From Deltaproteobacteria bacterium (GTDB taxonomy: Bacteria; Desulfobacterota; Desulfobacteria; Desulfobacterales; JAHEIW01): 53,144 nt of DNA. Position numbers and translations under genes: made by a program. Each line of letters begins with the position of its first letter. Positions within the stretch are counted from its first letter, which is position 1. The notes beneath the pieces are model-generated. The model saw nothing but the letters and a program-made list of their open reading frames with translations. It was not told where the DNA came from and did no database searches. This document shows positions 8,653 to 14,797 of this stretch, piece by piece. The stretch covers positions 1-53,144 of the forward strand of contig JAHEIW010000017.1 in the NCBI GenBank assembly GCA_024639185.1. Reading direction: 5' to 3'.

Positions 8653-9447
8653 TCAAATTTCCAGTACCAAGCCTATCGGACAATGATCGGAGCCGAAAAT
8701 ATCGTTGTCGATGAAGGCTTCTTTGATCCAGCCTTTTTCGATAATATCGTCGGTTACAAAAAAATAATCAATCCGCCACCCGATGTTGCGATCTCTTGCT
8801 TTAAAGCGATATGTCCACCATGAGTATTTTACGGTGTTCGGGTAAGAATGCCTGAAGGTGTCGACATATCCGTTTTGAACGATGCGGTCCAGCCAATCGC
8901 GCTCTATTCTTAAAAAGCCGGAAGTCTTTTCATTGGCCTTGGGGTTTTTCAAATCGATTTCGTTGTGAGCTGTATTATAGTCACCGGTAATAATCAGGCT
9001 GTGGCCCTGCTTTTTATACGAATCGGCATATTCAAAAAATTTTTCGTAAAAATCAAGCTTATATTGCAGCCTTTCATCGCTCATCTGGCCGTTGGGAAAA
9101 TAAACGTTGAAAAAGATAAAATCATCAAAATCCAGCTCGACAATGCGGCCTTCTTGATCGAATTCGGAAATCCCCAGTTCGGTATTGACGCGCCTTGGCT
9201 GAATCCGGGTATAGGTACCGACTCCGCTGTAACCTTTTTTGACCGTAGCATGCGACCAGCAGGAGTCATAGCCGGCGATGTTTGTCATCTCATCGGTCAG
9301 CTGGTTTCCCTGGATTTTGGTCTCCTGGATGGCAAATATATCCGCATCCATCTGCTGAAACAACGTGAAAAAATCTTTTTTTATAACAGCGCGCAGGCCG
9401 TTCACGTTCCAGGAAATAAGCTTGATCCGCTTCTTTTTTTTCGCCAT
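8653..9447 (-). CDS. xth: Exodeoxyribonuclease III (AP endonuclease family)
   Basis: A 264-residue member of the endonuclease/exonuclease/phosphatase superfamily. It acts in base-excision repair, cutting 5' to abasic sites and trimming 3' ends. Visible signature elements: KLISWNVNGLRA at 9-20, the metal-binding glutamate E42 in AIQETK, the GDYNTAH catalytic segment around 155, the WRIDYFFVTD segment, and the C-terminal SDHCP catalytic His-Asp block. The length is normal for the family. The start with a lysine-rich leader is preferred because it gives the full first strand. The genes on either side are separated from it by inverted-repeat elements, so it is probably transcribed alone. Confidence 0.93.
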   Translation of the reverse strand: MAKKKKRIKLISWNVNGLRAVIKKDFFTLFQQMDADIFAIQETKIQGNQLTDEMTNIAGYDSCWSHATVKKGYSGVGTYTRIQPRRVNTELGISEFDQEGRIVELDFDDFIFFNVYFPNGQMSDERLQYKLDFYEKFFEYADSYKKQGHSLIITGDYNTAHNEIDLKNPKANEKTSGFLRIERDWLDRIVQNGYVDTFRHSYPNTVKYSWWTYRFKARDRNIGWRIDYFFVTDDIIEKGWIKEAFIDNDIFGSDHCPIGLVLEI

Positions 9448-9529
9448 CTTTTTATTCCACTTTAGGTTTAAACAGGTTAGTTTGTTTCTTTAAATTTAAC
9501 CCACTAAACTATAAATTTAGCACCTTTTT

Positions 9530-9631
9530 AACAGAAGACAGAAGTCAGAAAACAGAAGTCAGAAAATGCAGAATATCTGATTATCACATCTGTCTTCTGT
9601 CCTCTGTTCTCTGTCTTCTGACCTCTGTTAA
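9530..9631. repeat. Word-reiterated inverted repeat, site 5 (word ACAGAAGTCAGA)
   Basis: Left arm 9530-9568 reads AACAGAAGACAGAAGTCAGA then AACAGAAGTCAGA. Right arm 9589-9631 on the other strand reads AACAGAGGTCAGAAGACAGA then GAACAGAGGACAGAAGAC. The loop is about 20 bp. It ends 3 bp from the stop codon of the downstream hypothetical gene. It is one of the clearest examples of the class because both arms show three to four copies of the word. Confidence 0.75.
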
Positions 9632-9634
9632 GGT

Positions 9635-10183
9635 TTACTCACCGAGCAACGCTTTGACCATCCTCAAGGTGTCACTGTTCCCGACCCCTTCCAAAACATC
9701 TGTAATGGAGCGCAGGCATTCTCGGATAATGGCAGTTTTGGGCCGCGCTGAGCTCAGCTGGGCATCGACGGTTTTTAAATCGGCCATCAATTCCGACAAA
9801 CCGTCAAAATCAAGCCCCAGGTTGCCGGTTTGACTTTTAAGTGCATCGGTTACCTGTTCGACTGCCTGGCAACTGGGCGCATCCATAATCGGTTGATTGC
9901 TCAGCTGACCTGGTGTGTCACCGGTTGATAGCGCACCTCCCATTAAGCCTTTGACTTCAGCAGCACCTTCCGCACTGATGCCAATGCCGCCGGACAAGGT
10001 CCTTATTTCCGCCAGCTGCAAGCCGATTAAGGTTTCCGCCACCCGTGCACTGGTATCGTGGTCCATGCCCAGATCCTCGCCTACATCGTACATGGAGACC
10101 TGGGCAGCTGTATCTCCGTTGGTTTGCTCAAACAGCTGAATCAAATATTGCTGCCCGCTTTCATCCAGTTCACTCATTGTCAT
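9635..10183 (-). CDS. Hypothetical protein with winged-helix-like N-terminus
   Basis: A 182-residue soluble protein that I do not recognise. The first 75 residues (LIQLFEQTNGDTAAQVSMYD, then EDLGMDHDTSARVAETLIGL and a glycine turn before GISAEGAAEV) have the helix-helix-recognition-wing spacing of small winged-helix modules. A Gly/Ser/Thr-rich linker (about 78-97) separates this from a helical C-terminal half. The start has AAAGG six bases upstream. It is followed 58 bp upstream on the same strand by the epimerase gene, so the two could form one transcript. It could be a regulator or an adaptor; no catalytic residues are visible. Confidence 0.6.
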   Translation of the reverse strand: MTMSELDESGQQYLIQLFEQTNGDTAAQVSMYDVGEDLGMDHDTSARVAETLIGLQLAEIRTLSGGIGISAEGAAEVKGLMGGALSTGDTPGQLSNQPIMDAPSCQAVEQVTDALKSQTGNLGLDFDGLSELMADLKTVDAQLSSARPKTAIIRECLRSITDVLEGVGNSDTLRMVKALLGE

Positions 10184-10241
10184 AGGTAACCTTTCATCTG
10201 ACTGTTCACCGCCCGCGATAATAGATGCTCATAGGTTGAAT

Positions 10242-11144
10242 TTATCCTGCCACAACAGCTTGAATCGCCGACTTGATATCCGGATATTGAAATTCAAAAC
10301 CGTGGTTCAATAGTTTATCCGGAATTGTGCGCTGGCTGTCCAGCAAAACGTTGCCGAATTCTCCGAGCACCGTACGCACCATAAACGCCGGAGCGGGCAT
10401 GAATGCCGGCCGACCCAGGACTTCACCCAGTGTATTGGCCAGCTCGCGATTGGTCACCGGATTGGGGGCACAAAAATTAAGCGGTCCGTTGACCTCGGGC
10501 TGTTCAGCGATAAATACGATCGCAGCCATCAGATCGGTTAAATGCATCCACGGAAACCATTGTGAGCCGCTGCCGATGGGCCCGCCCACAAAAGACTTAA
10601 AGGCCGGGATCATCTTGGCCAGGGCGCCGCCGCCTTTTCCCAGAATCACACCAAATCGCATCACTGCCACCCGGGCACCCTTTTCGGTTGCCTTTAAGGC
10701 TTCGGCTTCCCAATCGATGGAAACAGAAGCCAAAAAATCATCACCGGGCTTGTCGTCTTCTTTTAAAAGGTCATCACCGCGATTGCCGTAATATCCAGCC
10801 CCGGAGGCACTGCAAAGGACCACCTCTTTGTCGGCTGGCAGGCCAGCGACCACATTGCGGGTCGTTAGAATGCGACTGTCGTAAATCTGTTTTTTATAGC
10901 TGTCACTCCAGCGCTTAAAAATCGATTTTCCGGCCAGATTCACTACCACATCAACATCATTTAGCGCTGCCTGCCAGTCACCCGGCTGGGTGGTATCTGC
11001 TGAGATATACTGATATCTGTCGGCAGCTATCCGATTCTGACTGGGTGCCCGACCGATCGCTACGACAGAATGGTCTTTATCAAGGAGATAATCCGACAGG
11101 TTTGAACCCACAAATCCCAGGCCGCCTGTGATGAGTATTTTCAT
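10242..11144 (-). CDS. TIGR01777-type NAD-dependent epimerase (SDR39U1-like)
   Basis: A 300-residue extended short-chain dehydrogenase. The nucleotide-binding loop GGLGFVGSNL is at 7-16, and VVNLAGKSIFKRW (about 67-79), SASGAGYYGNRGDD (about 112-125) with the YYG substitution of the YxxxK motif, and the MRFGVILGKGGGAL block (about 162-175) are typical of the TIGR01777/SDR39U1 group. The C-terminal DUF1731-like part with GRPAFMPAPAFMVR is present. The length is typical. The biochemical substrate of this family is not well established. The region upstream carries a terminator for the Fur gene, so this gene has its own start signal. Confidence 0.88.
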   Translation of the reverse strand: MKILITGGLGFVGSNLSDYLLDKDHSVVAIGRAPSQNRIAADRYQYISADTTQPGDWQAALNDVDVVVNLAGKSIFKRWSDSYKKQIYDSRILTTRNVVAGLPADKEVVLCSASGAGYYGNRGDDLLKEDDKPGDDFLASVSIDWEAEALKATEKGARVAVMRFGVILGKGGGALAKMIPAFKSFVGGPIGSGSQWFPWMHLTDLMAAIVFIAEQPEVNGPLNFCAPNPVTNRELANTLGEVLGRPAFMPAPAFMVRTVLGEFGNVLLDSQRTIPDKLLNHGFEFQYPDIKSAIQAVVAG

Positions 11145-11190
11145 GGGTCACCTCCTGTGAAATGGTCAATGTTTTTAAGTATTCAAACAC

Positions 11191-11218
11191 AAAAATAAAA
11201 GCGGGCTGTTAGGCCCGC
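11191..11218 (-). terminator. Rho-independent terminator of the citrate synthase-Fur unit
   Basis: On the minus strand a 6-bp GC stem (GCGGGC/GCCCGC, 11201-11206 with 11213-11218) is followed by TTTTATTTTT. It lies downstream of the Fur-like gene, after the small MITE, and upstream of the epimerase gene. Confidence 0.75.
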
Positions 11219-11226
11219 CAATAGAC

Positions 11227-11326
11227 TACCTGAATTATGCATGAAAAATAATGAGAAATTTAAAATTTATCAAATGACAGCAAGTTAGGCCATATGAAAG
11301 CCTCCGACACGTGCAAAATTCAGGTA
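11227..11326. mobile_element. MITE with TA flanks, copy M1 (about 96 bp)
   Basis: Bounded by TA (11227-11228 and 11325-11326). Left end CCTGAATTATGCATGAAAAA; right end, read on the other strand, CCTGAATTTTGCACGTGTCG followed by GAGGCTTTCATATG. Both ends recur in the larger copy at 26572-26827, in the same relative arrangement. No open frame. The TA duplication is what IS630/Tc1-mariner-type transposases make (family knowledge). It sits between the Fur stop codon and its terminator. Confidence 0.7.
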
Positions 11327-11362
11327 TTAAGTGGAGAACAAAAACATTTTTGTCCGGGATGC

Positions 11363-11782
11363 TCAAGACCGGTTTGCATCGGTTTTGGAATTATTTGAAC
11401 AATAAGGACACAGACCGAAAAATTCGAGCCGATGCCCGAGTATTTCATATTCGGTCGGCGTCATGTCCGCCAAATCAATTTCAAGATCACTGGCCATAGG
11501 CACGTCTGCAATCCGGTCGCAGCGTATACAGCGGATATGGAAATGCTCGGAAGGATTGCCGTCGAAGCGCTTCAAGGAGCAGCCGGGTTCGAGCTTTTTG
11601 ATTTCACCGGATTCAGACAGAACCTCGAGGTTGCGGTACACCGTGCCCAGACTAATGCGCGGCAGGCGTTTACGAACCATCTCATATAGTTCATCCGCAC
11701 TCGGATGGGTATTGACCTTGCGGAGTTCTTCTAAAATGACCTGACGCTGGCGCGTCATCCGAAGGTTAGGATGCTTTTGCAA
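11363..11782 (-). CDS. Fur/PerR-family metal-dependent transcriptional regulator
   Basis: A 139-residue Fur-superfamily repressor: winged-helix DNA-binding domain (about 8-75, with RMTRQRQVILEEL and ISLGTVYRNLEVL) and a dimerisation/metal domain. Metal ligands visible are H80 and H82 in HFH, C85 and C88 (CIRC), and the C-terminal C125 and C128 (CPYC), so the structural zinc site is complete. The compact size and the RFDGNPSEHFHIRC segment are closer to PerR than to classical Fur, but this cannot be settled by eye. The gene lies 24 bp downstream of citrate synthase. A Fur-like operator is visible in front of cooS 3 kb away, a possible target. Confidence 0.9.
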   Translation of the reverse strand: MQKHPNLRMTRQRQVILEELRKVNTHPSADELYEMVRKRLPRISLGTVYRNLEVLSESGEIKKLEPGCSLKRFDGNPSEHFHIRCIRCDRIADVPMASDLEIDLADMTPTEYEILGHRLEFFGLCPYCSNNSKTDANRS

Positions 11783-11806
11783 ACTGTTTCAGCCTCCTGC
11801 TAAAGA

Positions 11807-12991
11807 TTAGCCTCTATCTTCGAGAGGTTCCAATTCACAGACATCCGGTCCGCAATAGTCGCCGACATATTCAGATTCCGGCCGGTATAACATGGGTTTG
11901 GGCGCGGCACCGGCAAAATATTCTTCAATCACATGGGCTGTCCAGCCGGATACTCTTGAAATGGCAAATACCGGCGTGAACAGGTCAATTGGAATTCCCA
12001 TGGCATAATAAAGCGAAGCGCTGTAAAAATCAACATTTACGTAAATATCTTTGCCTTTGCGCTTATGGAATTCATCTTTTCCAGTATTTTCAAGAAGTTG
12101 TGACATTTCATACCATTTGGTCTCCCCAATGCGCTCCCCCATCCGTTTGGACATGGGACTCAAAATGTGGGCCCGGGGATCATCGGTGTCATAGACGGCG
12201 TGCCCCAGACCAAAAATTACGCGTCCGGCATCAAATTGCTCGTTAACATAGGCTTCGACTTTATCGACCGAACCAATCTTCTTCAACATCTCCATCACCC
12301 GCATGTTGGCGCCCCCGTGAAGCTCGCCGGATAAAGATCCGACCGCAGCGCCGACCGACGCATACATGTGCGCCCGGGTGGAAGCGACCTCGCGGGCTGC
12401 AAAAGTCGAAGCGTTAAAAGAATGTTCGGCATGCAGCACCAGGCAGACATCCATGAAGTGGCTCTCTTCTTCGTCCGGTTCCTCGCCTTTGAGCATGTAA
12501 AGGAAATTGGCGGCATGATCCAGTTTGGGAGATGGCTTTAGCGGCTTTTTATCGTTGCGAATACGATCCCAGGCCGCCAGGAGGGTCGGAAATTGTGCGA
12601 TCAGCCGAATCGCCATACGCACAGCTGCTTCCTGTGATTGATCTGTGATATCCGGATCATGATTCGCCAGCAGGGAAACACCGGCCTGCAGAACATCCAT
12701 AACCAGAGCGTCTTTCGGCCGCGTTTTAAGTGCAGCAATCAACTCCTGCGGTATGTCTCTTTCCGCGGCCAGCTGATTTTTGAAGGCTTTCAGTTCAGAC
12801 GGATTAGGCAGTTTCTCAAAAAGCAGCAAAAAAGCGACTTCTTCAAATGTGGCATTATTGGCCAGATCCTGAATGAGATAACCCCGGTAGATCAATTTCC
12901 CGGCTGCGCCCTGGACGTCACTGATGCGGGTGTCGGCAATGACGACGCCTCGCAATCCTGTGTTTAACATTGGTTTGCATTCATCTTCCAT
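11807..12991 (-). CDS. gltA: Citrate synthase (si-type)
   Basis: A 394-residue enzyme condensing acetyl-CoA and oxaloacetate to citrate. Family hallmarks: GKLIYRGYLIQDLA near residue 31, the LHAEHSFNASTFAAR block in the middle, the LHGGAN histidine, GLGHAVYDTDDPRA with the second catalytic histidine, and NVDFYSASLYYAMGIP with the catalytic aspartate. It resembles the short type II/2-methylcitrate synthase group, so methylcitrate activity is possible. It heads an apparent two-gene unit with the Fur-like regulator. A promoter-like TTGACA lies about 140 bp upstream. The gene may feed an oxidative TCA cycle or biosynthesis; the window does not show the other enzymes. Confidence 0.93.
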   Translation of the reverse strand: MEDECKPMLNTGLRGVVIADTRISDVQGAAGKLIYRGYLIQDLANNATFEEVAFLLLFEKLPNPSELKAFKNQLAAERDIPQELIAALKTRPKDALVMDVLQAGVSLLANHDPDITDQSQEAAVRMAIRLIAQFPTLLAAWDRIRNDKKPLKPSPKLDHAANFLYMLKGEEPDEEESHFMDVCLVLHAEHSFNASTFAAREVASTRAHMYASVGAAVGSLSGELHGGANMRVMEMLKKIGSVDKVEAYVNEQFDAGRVIFGLGHAVYDTDDPRAHILSPMSKRMGERIGETKWYEMSQLLENTGKDEFHKRKGKDIYVNVDFYSASLYYAMGIPIDLFTPVFAISRVSGWTAHVIEEYFAGAAPKPMLYRPESEYVGDYCGPDVCELEPLEDRG

Positions 12992-13102
12992 ACATCACCT
13001 CTTCGTTTTCTTCCTCACAAAGACTCCGGGATTAATTTAGCTTGAAAATCAACCCGTAAAATTATTTTGAATTAATTAAAAATTTTGAATAACAGTTTCA
13101 AT

Positions 13103-13134
13103 TTTAAAATGGATTTTGTATCGCAAAATGTCAA
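13103..13134 (-). promoter_or_regulatory. Candidate sigma-70 promoter of citrate synthase
   Basis: On the minus strand TTGACA (13129-13134) is a perfect -35 hexamer. At a spacing of 17-19 bases there is only a weak T/A-rich -10 (CATTTT to TTTTAA). An AT-rich leader of about 110 bp follows before the start codon. The -35 is convincing and the -10 is not, so this is a tentative call. Confidence 0.4.
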
Positions 13135-13222
13135 GAGGGAAATAGAATATAATGATAGGATTGGGGCGATGTAGCGTTATAGAACACGCAGCTTTAACCC
13201 GCTGTGGTTTTCACTAAAGGCC

Positions 13223-13253
13223 CCCTGCCCGGTTTTGGCTTCACCGGGCAGGG
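13223..13253 (-). terminator. Hairpin downstream of ftrB
   Basis: A perfect 10-bp GC-rich stem CCCTGCCCGG/CCGGGCAGGG with an 11-base loop lies 18 bp beyond the ftrB stop codon. The T-tract on the minus strand is poor, so it may act as a 3' stabilising or weak termination structure. Confidence 0.55.
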
Positions 13254-13270
13254 AGTGCCGACTTGCAAAA

Positions 13271-13603
13271 TTAGTAGGGCATTTTTTCCGGAGGACGGCG
13301 TTCGGGCACATATTCATGCGTAAATTTAGCCTCATTCCATTCCTGGGTCACATACAAGTTGCAGTAACAACTGCCGAACTCTTCGATATCCGGAACAGAG
13401 TAAACACAGGGGCAAAAAATGTCTCGATCCAATTCCTTGTCGCCTGATAGCAGCCGACAGGGACAACCCATATAGCCGTAATTTTCCTTGTTGGCAATCA
13501 AGGCTTCGAGCAGTTCAAAGGTCCGCTCTTTGTCTTTGTTAAAATAATAGCCTTTGGCTTCCTGTACTTTTTTCATGCGATCATAGAGTTCCTGTGGTGT
13601 CAT
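13271..13603 (-). CDS. ftrB: Ferredoxin:thioredoxin reductase catalytic beta subunit-like protein
   Basis: A 110-residue protein of the FTR beta family, which passes electrons from ferredoxin to a disulfide through a special [4Fe-4S] cluster. The three Cys-X-Cys pairs are intact: C47/C49 (CPC), C64/C66 (CPC) and C79/C81 (CYC). In anaerobes this subunit usually works without the plant-type alpha subunit. It overlaps the upstream glutaredoxin-like gene by one base (TAATG), so the two are translationally coupled, and that small thioredoxin-fold protein is the probable partner. The pair would link low-potential ferredoxin to thiol redox control. Confidence 0.92.
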   Translation of the reverse strand: MTPQELYDRMKKVQEAKGYYFNKDKERTFELLEALIANKENYGYMGCPCRLLSGDKELDRDIFCPCVYSVPDIEEFGSCYCNLYVTQEWNEAKFTHEYVPERRPPEKMPY

Positions 13604-13857
13604 TACATTCCCAGAGCCTCCTTAATTTCTTTTTCCTTGTAGCCGACAACGACGGTTTCACCGATGATAATCGTCGGAAACGAGCAGCGCGGATTAAATT
13701 TTTTGACATCCTCAATGATGGCTTTGCGCTCATCGCCCTCGAGCTTATCCACGTCGACAAATTCATATTTTATGGTGCATTCGCCCAAAAATTTTTTGGT
13801 GGCCTTGCAGTGGCTGCAGGTGCTCAACGAATATATTTTAACTTTCGGCTGCGACAT
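13603..13857 (-). CDS. Glutaredoxin-like thioredoxin-fold protein
   Basis: An 84-residue glutaredoxin-fold protein with active site CSHC at residues 14-17, the cis-proline segment SFPTIIIGETVVVGY (about 59-73) and a normal beta-alpha-beta-alpha-beta-beta-alpha length. The CxxC with Ser-His is typical of NrdH/anaerobic glutaredoxin-like proteins that are reduced by thioredoxin-type systems and not by glutathione. AAAGGA lies eight bases upstream of the start. It is the first gene of a two-gene operon with ftrB, so it is probably reduced by that protein. Confidence 0.9.
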   Translation of the reverse strand: MSQPKVKIYSLSTCSHCKATKKFLGECTIKYEFVDVDKLEGDERKAIIEDVKKFNPRCSFPTIIIGETVVVGYKEKEIKEALGM

Positions 13858-14194
13858 GGGAACATCCTTTCGTGATCTTAATGGTCATCTGGTTTCAATA
13901 ATGGGTTACGTTAGCAACTCGCTCAGAAGCTCGACAAATCTTAAAGCTGCCACACCACAAAGCGACAAGAGTCTTGCAAAATAGTATAAATTTTTCATTA
14001 ATTCAATTAGAAAATTAAAATACCTAATGGTTTATGCTAATTGGCAGCCGATATGTAAGTTGTGACGGATTTGAACCGTTTACTCAATTAACATCTGAAT
14101 CAAATTCCATACCACATTCATGAACACAGACAAAAAAATAAATCATTTAAATTTAGATAGTTAAACGACTCTTAATCTGCCTGTCAACGACTCA

Positions 14195-14220
14195 GTCTCC
14201 AATTTGAGACGATTTGAGAC
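14195..14220. promoter_or_regulatory. GTCTC/GAGAC palindrome, candidate activator site 1
   Basis: GTCTCCAATTTGAGAC at 14195-14210 is an inverted repeat of GTCTC with a 6-base spacer. A third half-site, TTTGAGAC, follows at 14213-14220. It lies about 385 bp upstream of the sigma-54-like promoter of cooS, and shares half-sites with the palindrome at 14409-14429. Confidence 0.4.
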
Positions 14221-14408
14221 ACTCGAGCAACATTCACAAAAAAATGGGGTTCGAAAGCGATAGCCCGCTGGCTGGCACTTCGAAAAAAATATCGCTAAAA
14301 ACCAATGTAAACCAACCCTTTATGGTTAATTAGATCAACTGAACACAAAATTAACGGTATGGTTTCGGCCTTATAACTTAGCTTTCCAACATCTATCTGT
14401 CTTGTTTC

Positions 14409-14429
14409 GTCTCATTAGTTGCATGAGAC
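14409..14429. promoter_or_regulatory. GTCTCAT/ATGAGAC palindrome, candidate activator site 2
   Basis: A perfect 7-bp inverted repeat, GTCTCAT (14409-14415) and ATGAGAC (14423-14429), with a 7-base spacer. Centre-to-centre the half-sites are one and a half helical turns apart. It lies about 170 bp upstream of the sigma-54-like -24 element, in the range used by enhancer-binding activators. Confidence 0.5.
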
Positions 14430-14588
14430 ATACCTGTATCATAAGACAAAAATAAGCGCTAAAAAGGCTTAATAATCCGGTTCATTCTAATAACCAATTA
14501 GTATTACTTGATGAATATTATTGCTTTATTCCAGCGCTTTGCGGCAATGAACCTCTTAATTAATTACAAGAAAATCGTTTCCGGCAGG

Positions 14589-14605
14589 TTGGCACAAAAA
14601 TTGCC
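14589..14605 (+). promoter_or_regulatory. Sigma-54 (RpoN) promoter upstream of cooS
   Basis: TTGGCAC-AAAAA-TTGCC has the invariant GG (14591-14592) and GC (14603-14604) exactly 12 bases apart, as the -24/-12 consensus needs. The predicted start of transcription is near 14616, giving a leader of about 180 bases before the cooS start codon. The only plus-strand gene downstream is cooS. Confidence 0.65.
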
Positions 14606-14650
14606 AATAAATAGTTGATGATTTAAATAAATGTTACTTTGTTAAGGGGC

Positions 14651-14691
14651 TTGACAAAAATATTGATCTAGCTTATTGAGAATCATTACTA
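14651..14691 (+). promoter_or_regulatory. Sigma-70-like promoter with overlapping Fur-type box before cooS
   Basis: TTGACA at 14651-14656 is followed after 17 bases by TATTGA (14674-14679). Overlapping the -10, TGAGAATCATTACTA (14677-14691) closely matches the 7-1-7 Fur box TGATAATnATTATCA. Binding there would block this promoter. A Fur/PerR-type regulator gene lies 3 kb to the left. Confidence 0.55.
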
Positions 14692-14797
14692 TATATTCAC
14701 ACCTTAATACAGTGTCCACATAAACTTTCGTGTTCTTCATTTGATGAAACTCAACCCAATTTAATCTTAATCGATTGTTCCAGAAGGGAGGATTTAT

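Larger units (their letters stand above)
13858..14797. other. Long intergenic region upstream of cooS
   Basis: This 940-bp stretch separates the divergent glutaredoxin operon from cooS. I see no convincing gene in it. It is AT-rich and holds the two GTCTC-type palindromes, the sigma-54-like promoter and the sigma-70/Fur-box promoter listed separately. Its size and density of signals suggest cooS is under several inputs. Confidence 0.6.

Noticed and set aside
9530..9631. Possible CRISPR array, because of the repeated ACAGAAGTCAGA words
   Set aside because: There are no spacers of constant length, the arms are complementary, and no cas genes are present.
14249..14285. A second sigma-54-like TGGCTGGCAC next to cooS
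   Set aside because: There is no TTGC at the required 12-base spacing, so it does not meet the promoter rule.
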